64,000 nt of DNA from Chrysaora quinquecirrha (GCA_014526335.1 JACTAT010000058.1:698674-762673), one strand, 5' to 3'; shown: positions 35,901 to 60,249, counted from the first letter of the stretch. Notes: a model not told the origin generated them from the letters alone. A program made the numbers and translations.

Positions 35901-38900
35901 TCGGAAAACTCCGTTACTTTACGAGAGACTCTTCATTCATGTTTGGGCTACAAAGCATCCATTTAGTATAAGACGATTGCTTCTAACTTGTAAACGCCAA
36001 ACACACTTAATGTTTTTAATAATTTGCTCTCTATCTTTAGGCCGAGAAGTTTAGAAAGAAAATTGTAAGCTGTTTGCTTTCAACTGGAATCATGAAACCG
36101 AATCGGGAGTTGACTGATGATGATTTGATCAACATGATCAGAAATCTAAACGAGGATAGCCTCGCTTTACAGGAGAGGACCAATCAATTTACAGAAGCTG
36201 AAGAACAGGTTGGGAGAATTTAGATTTTTATCTTTATAGTAATTAATGCTGTTCTAATGAAATGAAAGTGGTTGACGTCATTATAGGCAGAGCCTCGAGA
36301 TACCAAAGAGCGGATTTGTTTCCCTGACATGATATTTAATTGCTGTTGTGGTTGTTAATTTCAGCGAGCGAGTGAGCTTTCAAACTGTTGCAAGGAGTAA
36401 AAACTAGGACGTATTTAATTGGTCTTTGTAGACTTCTTACGTTTGTCGTAGTTCCCCTCTTCGGCTCCTCGAACACATCCCACCACCTCGCTTCAACTAC
36501 TGGTTGATTTTCATCTCTGAAAAAACAGCAAAACGTTGTTGTCGTTGTTGGATGTTGTTGCTTTCTTCAAAGGCTCGTTTGAGATTTTTTTCTTTTCTTC
36601 AGCGAAATGCTTCAAGCAAAGAGGACGAGCGATCCAGAAGGCATATCGAGCGTTTCCTTGACAATGCGGAAAAGAGGCTGTTAAGAAATGGAAGAAGGTG
36701 TGAGGTTCTTGATGATGAGATACGCAATCTTCAAGATATTGAAGTGAATGGAAGTTTATTATGGTTTAAGGTAAATGAATTGAATGTTTTGCCTTATTTA
36801 TAAGGGGTCTGTTTCTATAAAAGGACCGCCCTGAGTTCCTGTCGTTCCACTTGATTATTTTTGGGAACGTTTAAGGGTAAGGATTAGGATTAGGGTACAG
36901 ATTGGGGCAAGGGCTAGGGTAACGTTTAGGGTAAGTATCAGGGTTAGGGATAGGATTATGGCGAGTTGTATACACGATTTTTTTTCTTTTAAGAACAATT
37001 GGCATCGATTTCAGCCTGCCTGTTTCTTACTTTTGAAGTGATTTTCTACCAATTTATCAACCCCTACCCTTCTCAAAAACATGTTTATAATGCGTTTTCT
37101 GGCAAGAGCTTCATGCTGGTGAATTTTTCTTGTGTTTATCGCAAATAGTTTTGGGGATAGAAAAAATTCTGACCCGACTTTCAGCCTGGTGTTTCTTATA
37201 AAGGTTGTTCTTATAAGAAAAAAAGCGCGTATCAGGATAAGGGCTAGGATTATGGATATATGGGGCTATTTTGGAGGAAGGATTCCCCACACCCTTCTTT
37301 CTTACAGCTTGAATAAGATGTTTGATTCACCCCTGGACTCTTGGACCCGTTTTTAAGCATATATTCTTATTTTACCAGGAGATACTATCAAACATTTTCC
37401 TGCAAGAGAAAGCTTGGGAGCAGGAGATCGAACAAGCCTTAGAAGATGGAGGCATGGAAGCAGATAAGGGGAAGAAAGAACCAGCTCAACTGATCAGAAA
37501 AATATTTGAAAAAATAAAAAAGAAAAAAGAGAAGATTAATAATCTAAAGCTAAGGTTAGGGAAAGAATTTTATGTTATTTATTATCATTTTCATTGTCAT
37601 TATCACCGTTGTCATAATCATCATCATCACCACTATCATCATCATTATCATCATCATCTTCATAATCATCTTTATCTTCATCACCATCATTATCATCATC
37701 ATCGTCATCATAATCAGCATAATCCTCGTCATCATGATCATGATCATCACCATCATCTTTATCATCATTATAATCATCACCATCATAATAATTTTCATCA
37801 TCAACACCATCATCATTATCATAGTCCCCATCCTCATCATCACCATCATTATCATCATCATTCTCTTCATCATCAGCATTGTCGTCATTACTAAGGTACT
37901 GCCCCTAAAAATGTTGCAAACCATTCTTCTTTTCAGTTACCTTTATGCCGTGACAGGGGGTAACGTCATCAGTTGTAATGATAAATTATTACATATCCCT
38001 TTCAGGTTGAAAGCAATTGAAAGCGAACACGAGGAATCACTGGCAAAATTCAAAGATAAGTTTCTTAAGGAAACTGAAGGCGAGGTTTCAAAGGCTGTTG
38101 AAAAACTAAAACGAGACGAGCAGACGAAAATCCAGAATTTGATTGCTGAATTTCGTAAACGCGAGGAACAAAAGGTTGCAGAGGCCGTGGAGGCTGAAAG
38201 GAAAATATTTGAAAGAGAGTTTGGAAATTTAACAGAGCTTCATAAGGTTAGTATGTAGATGTATCACCCCCTGCATTGCCTGATTGGTATATTGGGTTAT
38301 ATTATACAAGCTAGCTTTTCCAGAAGGTCGTATTTGTTGAGATCGTCGAAGGTCAATTTGCAAAGTGAATTACATTAGAATTTGGAGGCCCCATTAGGGT
38401 ATTAGAGATATGGAGTATTTTAAGAAAATTCAAAGGGATAAGGGATAATTCTGGAAAAGAAAACGGGTATATGGAGTGTTTTTTTTTAATTCTTTGATAC
38501 AAGAAAAATGCATATAGGGGGTAAGAGATATTTTTAGAAAAATGTTAGGGGTAGGGGATATTCTGGTCCCCTAATTGGGCCTCAATTTACGAGGGGGTGA
38601 ATGTATTATTACTGAGACTAGTTGGGACTGAAATAAGGTGTCCCAGTGTCAGGTTCATGTTCTCTAAGTTCGTTATCTTTATTTACTAGCTCGATTTGAT
38701 TGACATTCTGGGCTGTAAAAACAAGTCTGTGAGGCTGATGACTGACGTTGTCCATTATTTTGCCTTCCACGATGTTCTGTGATTGAGATGTAAAATTCGC
38801 CCATTTTATCTTTTAATTTCTAGATTATCGTTCTCTATTTCTTTATTTTTTATTTATTTTTATCCCACAGCAACTTGGACAAACCCAGCTGTCTATTGAC

Positions 38901-41900
38901 GAACATAAAACCAAGTCGTCATCATTTCAAGATCAAATTTTGCAGCTTAAATTTGCCATGGAGAAAGCCCAACAAAACGAGGTATACAAGTCTCCTTGTC
39001 ATTCAATGATTACTTCGTTGCAACCTTAGAACGACATCTAGTTATGGTACAGGGGTTGGGTTTGTGTGTGTTTTGTCTTTCCTTTGGTTCTGGTGCTTTT
39101 AAAGGCTCAACATTCTCTCAGAAACCTTACGAACTTGACTTGTTTTCACCATAAAAATTAGATAAATAAAAGGGTATTTCAGTTAAGTAACATTTCATAT
39201 GCACTAAAGCTCTACTTTCCTTGATTCTGATCATCATTGAAAACTCCCTCGATAGCTAACTCAGAACGTTGCTCACTCAAACAACTGTCTACGTCACTTG
39301 ATTCTGATCATCTAAGATTTCTGCAAACGAAACGTTGACCCAAAATGCTACAGTCGAACCTCGCTATCTCGAACTCGGTTATCTCGAACAATTCGCTATC
39401 TCGAACAGATTCTCATTTCCCCTCGTTTTCCTATAAGGCTAAGTATGGAGATAAAACCCGTTATTTCGAACTCGGTTATCTCGAACTATTCGCTATCTCG
39501 AACGAAATGTCTTTCCCGTGAAAGAAAAACCCGGTTATCTCGAACAAAACGTCACAAAAATTTCAATTGTTAATTATTATAACAATAACAATTCATTTTT
39601 TTTTAAAGATTGAAGTGAACTTAGGTTGTCCGACAATTATTATCTTGCAAGGGACTTTCAATCCTCTGCCATCTCCAAAGTTTACACGCTTTTCATTCAC
39701 CACAGGCAAGCAGGAACAAAATTTATCTGCCTTGAGAATAAAGAAGATTGTCTTTGCAAATCTGTCTGTCCTTCTTTTTGGTAGATGTCCTACAATGTTG
39801 TCGTTTTTCTGTACACAGACGGCATATTGGTCGGCTATGTTGTCACGCTAGCGAATCTATACGAACTACTGTGTTGGATACGCACTACTATGGTGGTATA
39901 TTTTGCGCACTGTGGTCGCGTTTTTAGCGTACTGTTGTTGATACGCACTACGGTGGTGGGTTATTATGCTTGATGTGGTGGGTTGTTATGCTTTATGTGG
40001 TAGTGTTTTATGCGTACTGTGGTGGTACCCAGGGTAACTGTGGTGGATAAGCACTACAGTACTGTGGTTGGTTATTATGCTTGATGCTATCGTTGCTAAT
40101 AGATGAAGAAGTACTCCAAAATATGAAGCAAGCTTCAATAATGTACTATTTTACTTAAATTGGATGTTTAACACAGCTTTTGAGACAAATGATGTCTTTT
40201 CCTTGGTTCATATTCTACTTTTACACACAGATGACCGCTTTTTGATCGAAAAAATTCAGAGTACGGATATCTCGAAGTCCCGCTATGTCGAACAAATTTT
40301 CATTTCCCGTGCGAGTTCGAGATAGCGGGACTCGACTGTATCTTAAATTTTGGAAAAACATAACATTATTATCAAATAATATCTTGTTGACTAGATTCAA
40401 CTCAAGAAAGAAATTGAAGAGAGAGATATTAATCATAAAGCTCAACTTGAAGCAGTCAATAAAGAGAAAGAAGAAATGAAGCAAAAATGCATCGATGAAA
40501 TGAATATTTTCAGGGTAAGAAAAAATTTTAACACCATTTATAGCGATATCACTAATTTGTGGACCCTGTTTAAGCACCGTGTAGCAGCTAATGGAACTCC
40601 TTATATGGCCAAAAAGTTTTTGGGCTAATAACTAAAGCGAATTTAACCGATTTGCACCTCCAAGTAAAATATCTGTAGTGAGGTTTTCAAAAGCGCTTCA
40701 TGTCTAAGAGTATTTATAAGCTATACTACCCATGTGTAGAGATCCATTAAGAAAAACATACCCACATGTATACACGTTTTTCTTCTGAAAGTTTTTCTCT
40801 TCTTTCTATTTAGGAACAATCTCGACAATATAGCCTCACAATCGTCGCTTTAGAAGAAAAATTGTTAAAAATGAATAAATCAAGAAAGAAAACAGAGCAA
40901 GAGAATTACTTCTATAAACAATCCAAAGGTAGATTGATATACATTACTCATTACCTCCTGGAAATCTATCTTTCTTATTGATTTTCAATGAAGCTTTAAG
41001 ACTAGCCAGGGGGTAACTTTTCAGATATTCTCTGTCTGATTGTGGCTCCTTTGCTTGACATTAGTTATTACCCCCTGGAAAATCTATCACTCTCCTTGTT
41101 TTTTAATCACTTTTAAACAAGCTAGGGGGTAGCTTTACAGATATTCTTTGTTTGACTGTGGTTCCTTTGCTTGACATTAATCATTGCCCCCTGGAAAATC
41201 TATCTCTCTTTTTGTTTTTCAATGCAGTTTTAAGACTAGCCAGGAGGTGGCTTTTACAGATAGTCTTTGTCTGATTGTGGTTCCTTTGCTTGGCATTAAT
41301 CATTACCCTCTTGAAAATCTATCACTCTTTTTGTTTTTCAGTGCAGCTTTAAGACTAACCAGGGGGTAGCTTTGCATATGTTCTTTGTCTGATTATGGTT
41401 CCTTTGCTTGTAGATTCACAAATTATGTCTGGCAGATCGTCTCCAAAGAGAACGGTATCGAGGCCAACGTCTCCAAGGAAACCGTTGAAACGAGACGTTT
41501 CTACAGCAACCGACCTCAGTTTGATGAATCAGAACAGACAGTCGAAAGTAGAGGTCCAAAGACTGGAACAACTAATACAAATACTTAGGTAAATAAAACT
41601 TCTTTTTATAACTTTATTAAGAATATGACGCAGAATTTTCTAGTGTGGCAAGATATACTCATTTTTTATAATATACCTCTTATATAATCTGTAGAACCCT
41701 TTTGGGAAAGTCAAGAAACTCTTGTAACTGAGTAGAAAGGCAACTAAAACCAAAGAATCTTTTGACGGTTTTCGAATATGGACTGCATGACCAGACCAGA
41801 CAGCCAATAACGTTCCCTTTGAGCTAAAGAGCTCAATGAAATCGCCTAGTAACTCTCCAAGTCATACAGCTCAATGTTCTTCTCCTGTTTGACCTTCTTA

Positions 41901-44900
41901 AATTCTAATACTGAAACGAAATGGTACACATTTCTCGAGTCTTTGTAAATTAAAAACAATTTATTGCTGGAATGTTAAGGAACTCTCAAAGAAACTGTTA
42001 TTAAGGCAAAAATACCCAATCTCAAGAAACCCCACTATAACGTATGGTCCAGAGATTCTTGTAAAAAGTAAAAGCAAAGTAAAGTTGCCGTTTTTGAGTC
42101 TACTACTAGCCTAGGGCTACTCAGTCGACTTAACACTTTACTCCTGGTCTGGATTCATTAGCATATAGCAGGGTGCAGACACATAGCATATAGCAGGTGC
42201 AGACACGGCGCTCATAACTACCGACCAGGTGCCCATTTATACACCTGGGTGGAGAGAGGCACATTTGTGTTAACAACTTGCCCAAGGTTATTATCTCAAG
42301 TAAAAGATGAGTGTAGTGGCTAGAATAATAAGAAACCACCAGCCTGATAATACAGCCATGTAGGTTCCAGAGTTCGTGGTTCCTTACCGTAAGAACTACG
42401 ATTCTGCAGTAATACCACTTTGAATAAAGACTACATCAGTTATGTTGCATATTTTGGAACAGGCCTAAAGATTTAGCAAATCGAGCAAATGTTCTGAGTC
42501 GTTTATCACCATTTCGTTGTTTGACTTCCAAAGCAAACAATCTTTTGTTTATCTGGAAATATTGCTCTTATTTACAAAACACGTATTTACTAGCACACTC
42601 TCTCAAATTTTTTCAGCCGCAATTTCTTTGATTCATCGATATTCGTTTTCAGAAAAGAGGCAACTGATGCTAAGAAAGATGCCCTTCTACAGAAAGACGT
42701 CATTAAAAATCTAAAACGAGATTTGGCTGGTGCATCTGCGAGGCTGTCTGATATGGCAGGTAAGACTTTACCAGTCATTTGCACCCTGTCCTTTAACTTG
42801 ATTAAACGAGAATCTCATATATGTTTCGAGTCAACCAGGGGGTACTGTTTTACTTTCTGTATAGATTTACTTCATTACACCCTGCCATTTATCTATTTAT
42901 ACAGGGATTGCATTGATATTCAGAGCTAGCAAGGGGGTTATTCGTGGTCATTTCCTTTTTATAGGATTCACAACATTGCACCCGTTATTTGTCTTTAATT
43001 TCAATGATTATTCGTTTAAAATTCTGAGCTAGCCGGGGGACAAGCTAAGGGGTAACAATAGTTGCGTTTTTTTAGGGGAGCTAGACGACACACAAAAACA
43101 AAAAATGGAAGAATTGAAAGAAAGAATTCGAAAACAAGATGACGAATTATTTACACAAAGAAAACAACTTGTTGAATTATCGAATTTAGTCGAGCAACAA
43201 AAATTGGAGTTAGTGAAACAGAATGACAAGCTGAAAGAACAGATGTATGTAACGCATGCGCAGGAGGAGAAAATACAGAATAAAGGAAAGGAGATTGTGC
43301 AACTTTTACAGCAGCAAGAAGCTGAACGTGAGGAAAAAGACACGGAAAAATATATCAGTGATAAGAAGGTATTTGGTTGTTGTAACCCCCGTCTTTTCAT
43401 GTTGTTACATTGATAGAGAATATTGAATTACAACTATCCAGGGGGTTAAGTAAATACATTTGTTGTCGCATAATTTACCTCACGTTGTTCAACTCATGGT
43501 TTCAACCACCGTTTTTTTTCAAGAAATTACATTAATAAAAAATGCTGAATAATAGGTAACCAGGGAGTCTAGTAGTTTCGCTAATTTCACCCCCTGGATT
43601 GTCCATATGGTCAATGCTAAATAATACGAAATTATACATTTACCAGGAGGTACAGTTATCGAATATCTTTCTTTGCTTTTAGGCTTTCGCAAGTAGAGAA
43701 ATTACAGCTGCAGGTTCTAGATGTCTTGGTGAAAAACACGATCACATTATCAACAGACAGAAAGAGGCTCTCACTGAAATGAGGCTGAGAATAAAAGACC
43801 TTGAACAGTTTAAACCACCATGTAAGAATGAATTGAATTGCTTTATCTAGGTAATTGAAAAATCTCTCTCACCCTCAACTACTACTGGCTTCAAGCATAG
43901 CATAACGCATTTGAGTCTTGGTTCCAGCACAGAGCAAAGCCCTTCTGTCCTTTTCCCGCGTTTGTCATAGGGATAGAAAACTTTTCCAGCAAATAAAAAC
44001 CTCTATTCTCATATAACTGTCCATAGAAGACTGTCTCAGTTACTCAAGCAACTGTATACTTTCCTTGATTCTGATCACCACAGAATTCCTCGATAACTAA
44101 AACAACTGTCTACTTTTCTTGGTTCTGATCATCATAGAAAACTCCCTCGATAACTCAAACAACTGTCTACTTCTCTTGATTCTGATCATCATAGAAAACT
44201 CCCTCGATAACTCAAACAACTGTCTACTTCTCTTGATTCTGATCATCATAGAAAACTCCCAAGCTATTGCTAAACTAGGAGATTGTATTCGGCGTGTTTC
44301 CCAGGGTGGCTAAATATGCGAGTGACCAGCGAGCAACATGTCTCCCTAGTCATTTGCATATCGTGGAGACAAGAAATGTTTCTGTTGTCTCCCAGAAACA
44401 AATTTTTACAAATTTTTTCGCGCGCTACAAAGTTTTCGAGGTGGCTAAACTGGGAGACACCGAGGGGACATCGATGTCGCGTGCGACATGTCTCCTAGTT
44501 TAGCCAATAGAGTTTAATTTATAATACATGTTTCGGCTGAATCATCAGTCATCTTCAGTTACAATGTTATTATTCCAGTCAAATCAGGGTTTAAATCTTA
44601 ATTTAAATCTTATTTTAATCATCATACAGTGGACATCCGCTATCTCGACTGCCCGCTATCTCGAACATTCGCTATCTGGAACGATTTTCCTTTTCCCCTC
44701 GTTTTGGTATTCGTATAAGGGTTTGTATGGAAAAACCATCCGCTATCTCGAACCCCGTTATCTCGAACATTCGCTGTCTCGAACCATTTTCGATTTCCCA
44801 TGGAGGAAAACCTGCTCTTTATCTCGAACTTTGCTAAATTTTCTGCTGAACTGGAAAAAGAGACGGGCTGAAAATATGTACAAGTTCGCCTAGCGGAGCG

Positions 44901-47321
44901 GGAATGGCAGCAGCTAAGTGATATGCTGCCCATGTATACAATAGATGAAGCTGTTCTCTTTCGAGATGTGCTGCATCGCCATTATCTCAATTTCACTAAT
45001 AGTAGGGATGAAAGCAGATGAGCTTTGACTCCTATGTAAAAAGTACCAGACTTGTTTGATGAAATTTGGGATCAGTAGCCCTGCATGTTAATAGGGGTTC
45101 CTTTTCTGACTTAAAAACTTAATTTTTTATATCTATATCGGGCATCCGTTATTTCGAACATTCGCTATCTCGAACAAATTCTAGTTTCCCTTGAGAGTTC
45201 GAGATAGCGGATGTCAACTGTAAATCCCTTGTAAAGTTTTAATGTCTTTCCTCAGGTTTTTAAAATGGATCTGGACAGGCAACTTGAGCTCGAACCGAAA
45301 TCTCACAAATGTTACGAAGATGACGCAAAGAAGGCTAAGGTATTTCTTAAATCTAACATCGATTTGGTCAGTGTACACGTTTCTTCTTAGGAATTACGGA
45401 ATTGGGTCTACATGTGTTTTGTCAAGGAATCTCGTTCTTGTTCAAAAATGAAAAGTTTAATCCGAGTTCGTTCTGGTCAGTCTGCTGCTTCGGCAGCCCT
45501 GTTTTCAGGCCTGGCTAAACTAGGAGACATGTCGTCTGCAACATTGTCGCATGCGACATGTCCCTTTAATGTCTTCCAGTTTAGCTACCCCGTAAATTTT
45601 GTAGCGCGCGACAAAATTTGTAGCAAGAGACATTCAAATATTTCTGGGAGACAAAAGAAGCATTTCTTGTCTCCGTGGCTCGGATGACATGTTGTTCGCT
45701 TGTCCCTCGCATGTTTAGCCACCCTAGGAGATACACCGGATACAATGTTGCGCGCGACTTGTCTCCTAGTTTTGCCATACTTTAGCTATTGTTACAGGAA
45801 ACTTTTTTCTGTCAAGTCTGTCGATTTCGGGTCTACCTTCTGAGAGTCTACGTAGCGAAACCAGAATTTTACCAAAGAAATACACTTTAAACTAAAGATT
45901 TCTTAAAAGTATCTCTCAACTCTAATAGTAGATATTAGTGAAATTATTAACACTTTCAGCCATCACATCATTCGATTTTTAGGAGGAGATGAAGAAACGT
46001 AAACAGGCTGAGAAAATAAAAAGGAAAAACTACGAAATCGAATCCCTCAAGAAAGTAAGTTATTCTTTAATCTATTATTTTAGATTTTTGCTTCTACTCA
46101 GCGAGGCAGTGCCATCACTCATCCGAGAAACTTCCTTGAAAAAGCCCCATGGGGGACTTGTCATATAGAAGAGTGGAATAGAGTTTGTTTTTTTACAACC
46201 AAGAGATTGTCTTTTCGATTTGCAAAAACAGCAAATTTTGCTTATTACTGAGTGTCAAGCAATGGTCCATGATATGGCTAAATCTTTCGAAAAAGCTTTT
46301 CAATTTTGATTTTTTCATGCGAATCAAAAGTACATCACCATAAGAGCTAGAGTCTAAGGCCCTTACCAAACGATCAAACATTTTTGTCAAACATTTAAAA
46401 TGTAATTTACAACAAATGTTTGACCGTTTGGCCACGTTCAAAAGACACTGCTTGACAAGCAAAAGTAACAGAATTTGTGGCGTAATGTTTTTGAAAAGGT
46501 TCAAAAACATTTTTTGCTTGACACAAACAAAGATGTTGGACGAGCAATGTTTTTGGACGTGACCAAACGGTCAAACATTTTGCTTGACAAGCAAATCGCA
46601 AAAGTTAGACCAGCAATGTTTGATCCTTTGGCTAGGGCCTTAGGCCTTTACCAAACGATCAAACATTTTTGTCAAACATTTAAAAAGTGCTTGTCAGTCA
46701 AAACGTTTACCGTTTGGCCTTGTCGCAAAACATTGCTTTAATATTGCTTGCAAAAACATTTTTTGTTTTCGTCAATCAAAAATGAGCTGTTGGAACTTTT
46801 CAAAAACATTACGCCACAAATTTTGTTACTTTTGCTTGCCAAGCAATGTTTTGTGATGTAGACAAACGGTCAAACATTGCTATTAAAGAAAAGTTTAAAT
46901 GTTTGGCAAATACTGTTTTAGGGCCTAAAACAACAACAAAAATCTCGCTTGTATTAATTCAAACGGCCAAATTAAACTTCTTTTTTTGATTGGATAAGAA
47001 TAAAGTCCTGAATTCCCGTGAGATGTCAGTTTCATTGAAAAAAATTTGATCTGATGCGTGAAAAGTGCATGAAATGCCCTCTTGGGACCAGCAGATTTTA
47101 CGCATCGTAAAAGATGCCTTCAAAATCGCACGCGTTGTTCAAAGAACTTTAGTCTAGTCGAGTTCTTGTAGTATCTAGATGAAGAGAAAATAGGCACTCG
47201 ATACTATTTGTTTAAATCTTTATTTAATACGCTGTTCAAGCAATTAATTGAAATTGTTGCATTTATCCAAGGAACTCAGGTCTGCTGACCGTGAACTGAG
47301 TGAAACAGCGGCGAAGCTATA
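29985..47321 (+). CDS. FHAD1: FHAD1-like protein: FHA domain plus long coiled coil, both ends missing
   Basis: Exons read by phase: 29985-30150, 30850-31215, 31790-31851, 32092-32243, 33154-33343, 33914-34193, 34690-34767, 35050-35154, 35601-35708, 36041-36208, 36603-36770, 37379-37554, 38005-38246, 38871-38981, 40395-40514, 40814-40928, 41414-41588, 42653-42759, 43076-43368, 43683-43821, about 45256-45341, 45983-46054 and 47272 into the gap. The first exons give the second half of an FHA domain (SHAIIEF, DLNTPHGTYVNE, RLANGDVIRFG); the SxxH and NGT-like positions that contact phosphothreonine are partly kept (HGT here). A Pro-rich linker follows, then over 1,000 residues of charged heptad coil. 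This matches FHAD1 (FHA domain-containing protein 1) in order and in the FHA signature. The FHA beginning is missing upstream and the 3' end lies in or past the N gap. Junction 43821 to 45256 does not keep frame, so one small exon was probably missed there. Confidence 0.85.
30190..30440 (+). repeat. Family B repeat in FHAD1 intron
   Basis: GCCCAACGATCAAACATTTG, CGAAATTTGCTTGTCAAAC, CCAAACGGTCAAACATTG: same family as 3815-4640. Confidence 0.7.
32430..33070 (+). repeat. 28 bp minisatellite
   Basis: About 22 units of ATTCATTAGCATCTTCATTT plus CATACCGT in the FHAD1 intron between exons ending 32243 and starting 33154. Units abut directly. Confidence 0.9.
33600..33730 (-). repeat. tRNA-derived SINE, family E
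   Basis: On the minus strand it reads TTGAGCTAAGTG, TCTCTGATCATGCAGTC and GGATTCAAATCCCATC, that is A-box and B-box-like blocks, followed by a tail including CACATGTGGAAAAGC and a (TA)n run. Same family at 41760-41900, 50690-50800, 50815-50960 and 51055-51195. Confidence 0.65.
35210..35475 (+). repeat. GAT/CAT trinucleotide array
   Basis: Imperfect GATGATCAT microsatellite in an FHAD1 intron. Open frames of D/H or I/M residues on both strands are artefacts. Confidence 0.95.
36840..36960 (+). repeat. Degenerate TTAGGG-like interstitial repeat
   Basis: Runs such as GGGTAAGGATTAGGATTAGG and AGGGTTAGGGATAGG within an FHAD1 intron. Confidence 0.6.
37570..37895 (+). repeat. CAT trinucleotide array
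   Basis: Imperfect ATCATCATC repeat in an FHAD1 intron, 110 bases before the exon at 38005. Confidence 0.95.
39220..39310 (+). repeat. Family C minisatellite, array 2 (short)
   Basis: TTGATTCTGATCATCATTGA, AAACTCCCTCGATAGCTAAC, CAAACAACTGTCTACGTCAC: about 1.5 units of the 12505-12937 repeat. Confidence 0.75.
39351..40338 (+). mobile_element. Pogo/Tigger-like non-autonomous element
   Basis: Ends CAGTCGAACCTCGCTATCTC and the complement finishing GCGGGACTCGACTG, each flanked by TA. CTCGAAC-rich subterminal repeats in both ends (GGTTATCTCGAAC, CGCTATCTCGAAC). 988 bases, in an FHAD1 intron; no transposase frame. Terminal motif recalls Tigger/pogo elements. Confidence 0.75.
40935..41411 (+). repeat. 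~118 bp tandem repeat forming an intron
   Basis: Four units sharing TGGTTCCTTTGCTTGACATT, CCCCCTGGAAAATCTATC and GACTAGCCAGGGGGTA; spacing of CCTTTGCTTG is 116-119 bases (41048, 41164, 41283, 41401). The last unit ends in the actual splice acceptor (CTTTGCTTGTAG). Confidence 0.85.
41760..41900 (-). repeat. tRNA-derived SINE, family E
   Basis: Minus strand reads TTGAGCTCTTTAGCTCAAAG, then CATGCAGTCCATATTCGAAA. FHAD1 intron. Confidence 0.6.
44015..44262 (+). repeat. Family C minisatellite, array 3
   Basis: About four 60-base units with AAAACTCCCTCGATAACTC and CAACTGTCTACTTCTCTTGA, directly followed by the hairpin element at 44268. Confidence 0.85.
44268..44510 (+). mobile_element. Hairpin MITE, family F (GGCTAAACTAGGAGACATGTC)
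   Basis: Starts GCTAAACTAGGAGA and ends GACATGTCTCCTAGTTTAGC. The interior has GAGACAAGAAATGTTTCTGTT and GCGCGCTACAAAG. Related at 45512-45776 (inverted) and 53240-53500. Confidence 0.75.
44627..45220 (+). mobile_element. Pogo/Tigger-like non-autonomous element, second copy
   Basis: Ends CAGTGGACATCCGCTATCTC and the complement finishing GCGGATGTCAACTG, flanked by TA on both sides. CTCGAAC subterminal repeats as in 39351-40338. 594 bases, FHAD1 intron. Confidence 0.75.
45512..45776 (-). mobile_element. Hairpin MITE, family F
   Basis: GGCTAAACTAGGAGACATGT at the left and ACTTGTCTCCTAGTTTTGCC at the right; interior GTAGCGCGCGACAAAATTTG. FHAD1 intron. Confidence 0.75.
46350..46925 (+). repeat. 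Family B repeat cluster in FHAD1 intron
   Basis: Multiple copies of CCAAACGATCAAACATTTTT, GTTTGACCGTTTGGCCACG and AAACATTGCTTGACAAGC in both orientations, making overlapping palindromes, as in 3815-4640. Confidence 0.75.
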
Positions 47322-47821
47322 NNNNNNNNNNNNNNNNNNNNNNNNNNNNNNNNNNNNNNNNNNNNNNNNNNNNNNNNNNNNNNNNNNNNNNNNNNNNNNN
47401 NNNNNNNNNNNNNNNNNNNNNNNNNNNNNNNNNNNNNNNNNNNNNNNNNNNNNNNNNNNNNNNNNNNNNNNNNNNNNNNNNNNNNNNNNNNNNNNNNNNN
47501 NNNNNNNNNNNNNNNNNNNNNNNNNNNNNNNNNNNNNNNNNNNNNNNNNNNNNNNNNNNNNNNNNNNNNNNNNNNNNNNNNNNNNNNNNNNNNNNNNNNN
47601 NNNNNNNNNNNNNNNNNNNNNNNNNNNNNNNNNNNNNNNNNNNNNNNNNNNNNNNNNNNNNNNNNNNNNNNNNNNNNNNNNNNNNNNNNNNNNNNNNNNN
47701 NNNNNNNNNNNNNNNNNNNNNNNNNNNNNNNNNNNNNNNNNNNNNNNNNNNNNNNNNNNNNNNNNNNNNNNNNNNNNNNNNNNNNNNNNNNNNNNNNNNN
47801 NNNNNNNNNNNNNNNNNNNNN
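47322..47821. other. Assembly gap, 500 N
   Basis: Exactly 500 N, a conventional scaffold gap. It removes the 3' end of the FHAD1-like gene and probably the first exon(s) of NOP2. Confidence 0.99.
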
Positions 47822-47932
47822 AATTCCCTTTTTTAGGCCAAATATCATTGTTCTGCTTACATGCTTAGGCCCATTTTAAATGATTTTTTATTGGAGGATA
47901 GAAAGTTTCATTCATTAAATTGGACTTTTTAG

Positions 47933-60207
<12,275 letters not shown>

Positions 60208-60249
60208 ATTTTGGGTTTATTATCTGAGGTCAAAACATTTTTATGTATT

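Noticed and set aside
36840..36960. A true telomere or scaffold end
   Set aside because: The tract is short, degenerate and inside an intron of a continuous gene.
45242..45451. Alternative frame over the FHAD1 exon at 45256
   Set aside because: The GTT-TTT-AAA-ATG frame gives a charged coil ending at a GT donor in keeping with neighbouring exons; the alternative is hydrophobic and runs into the intron.
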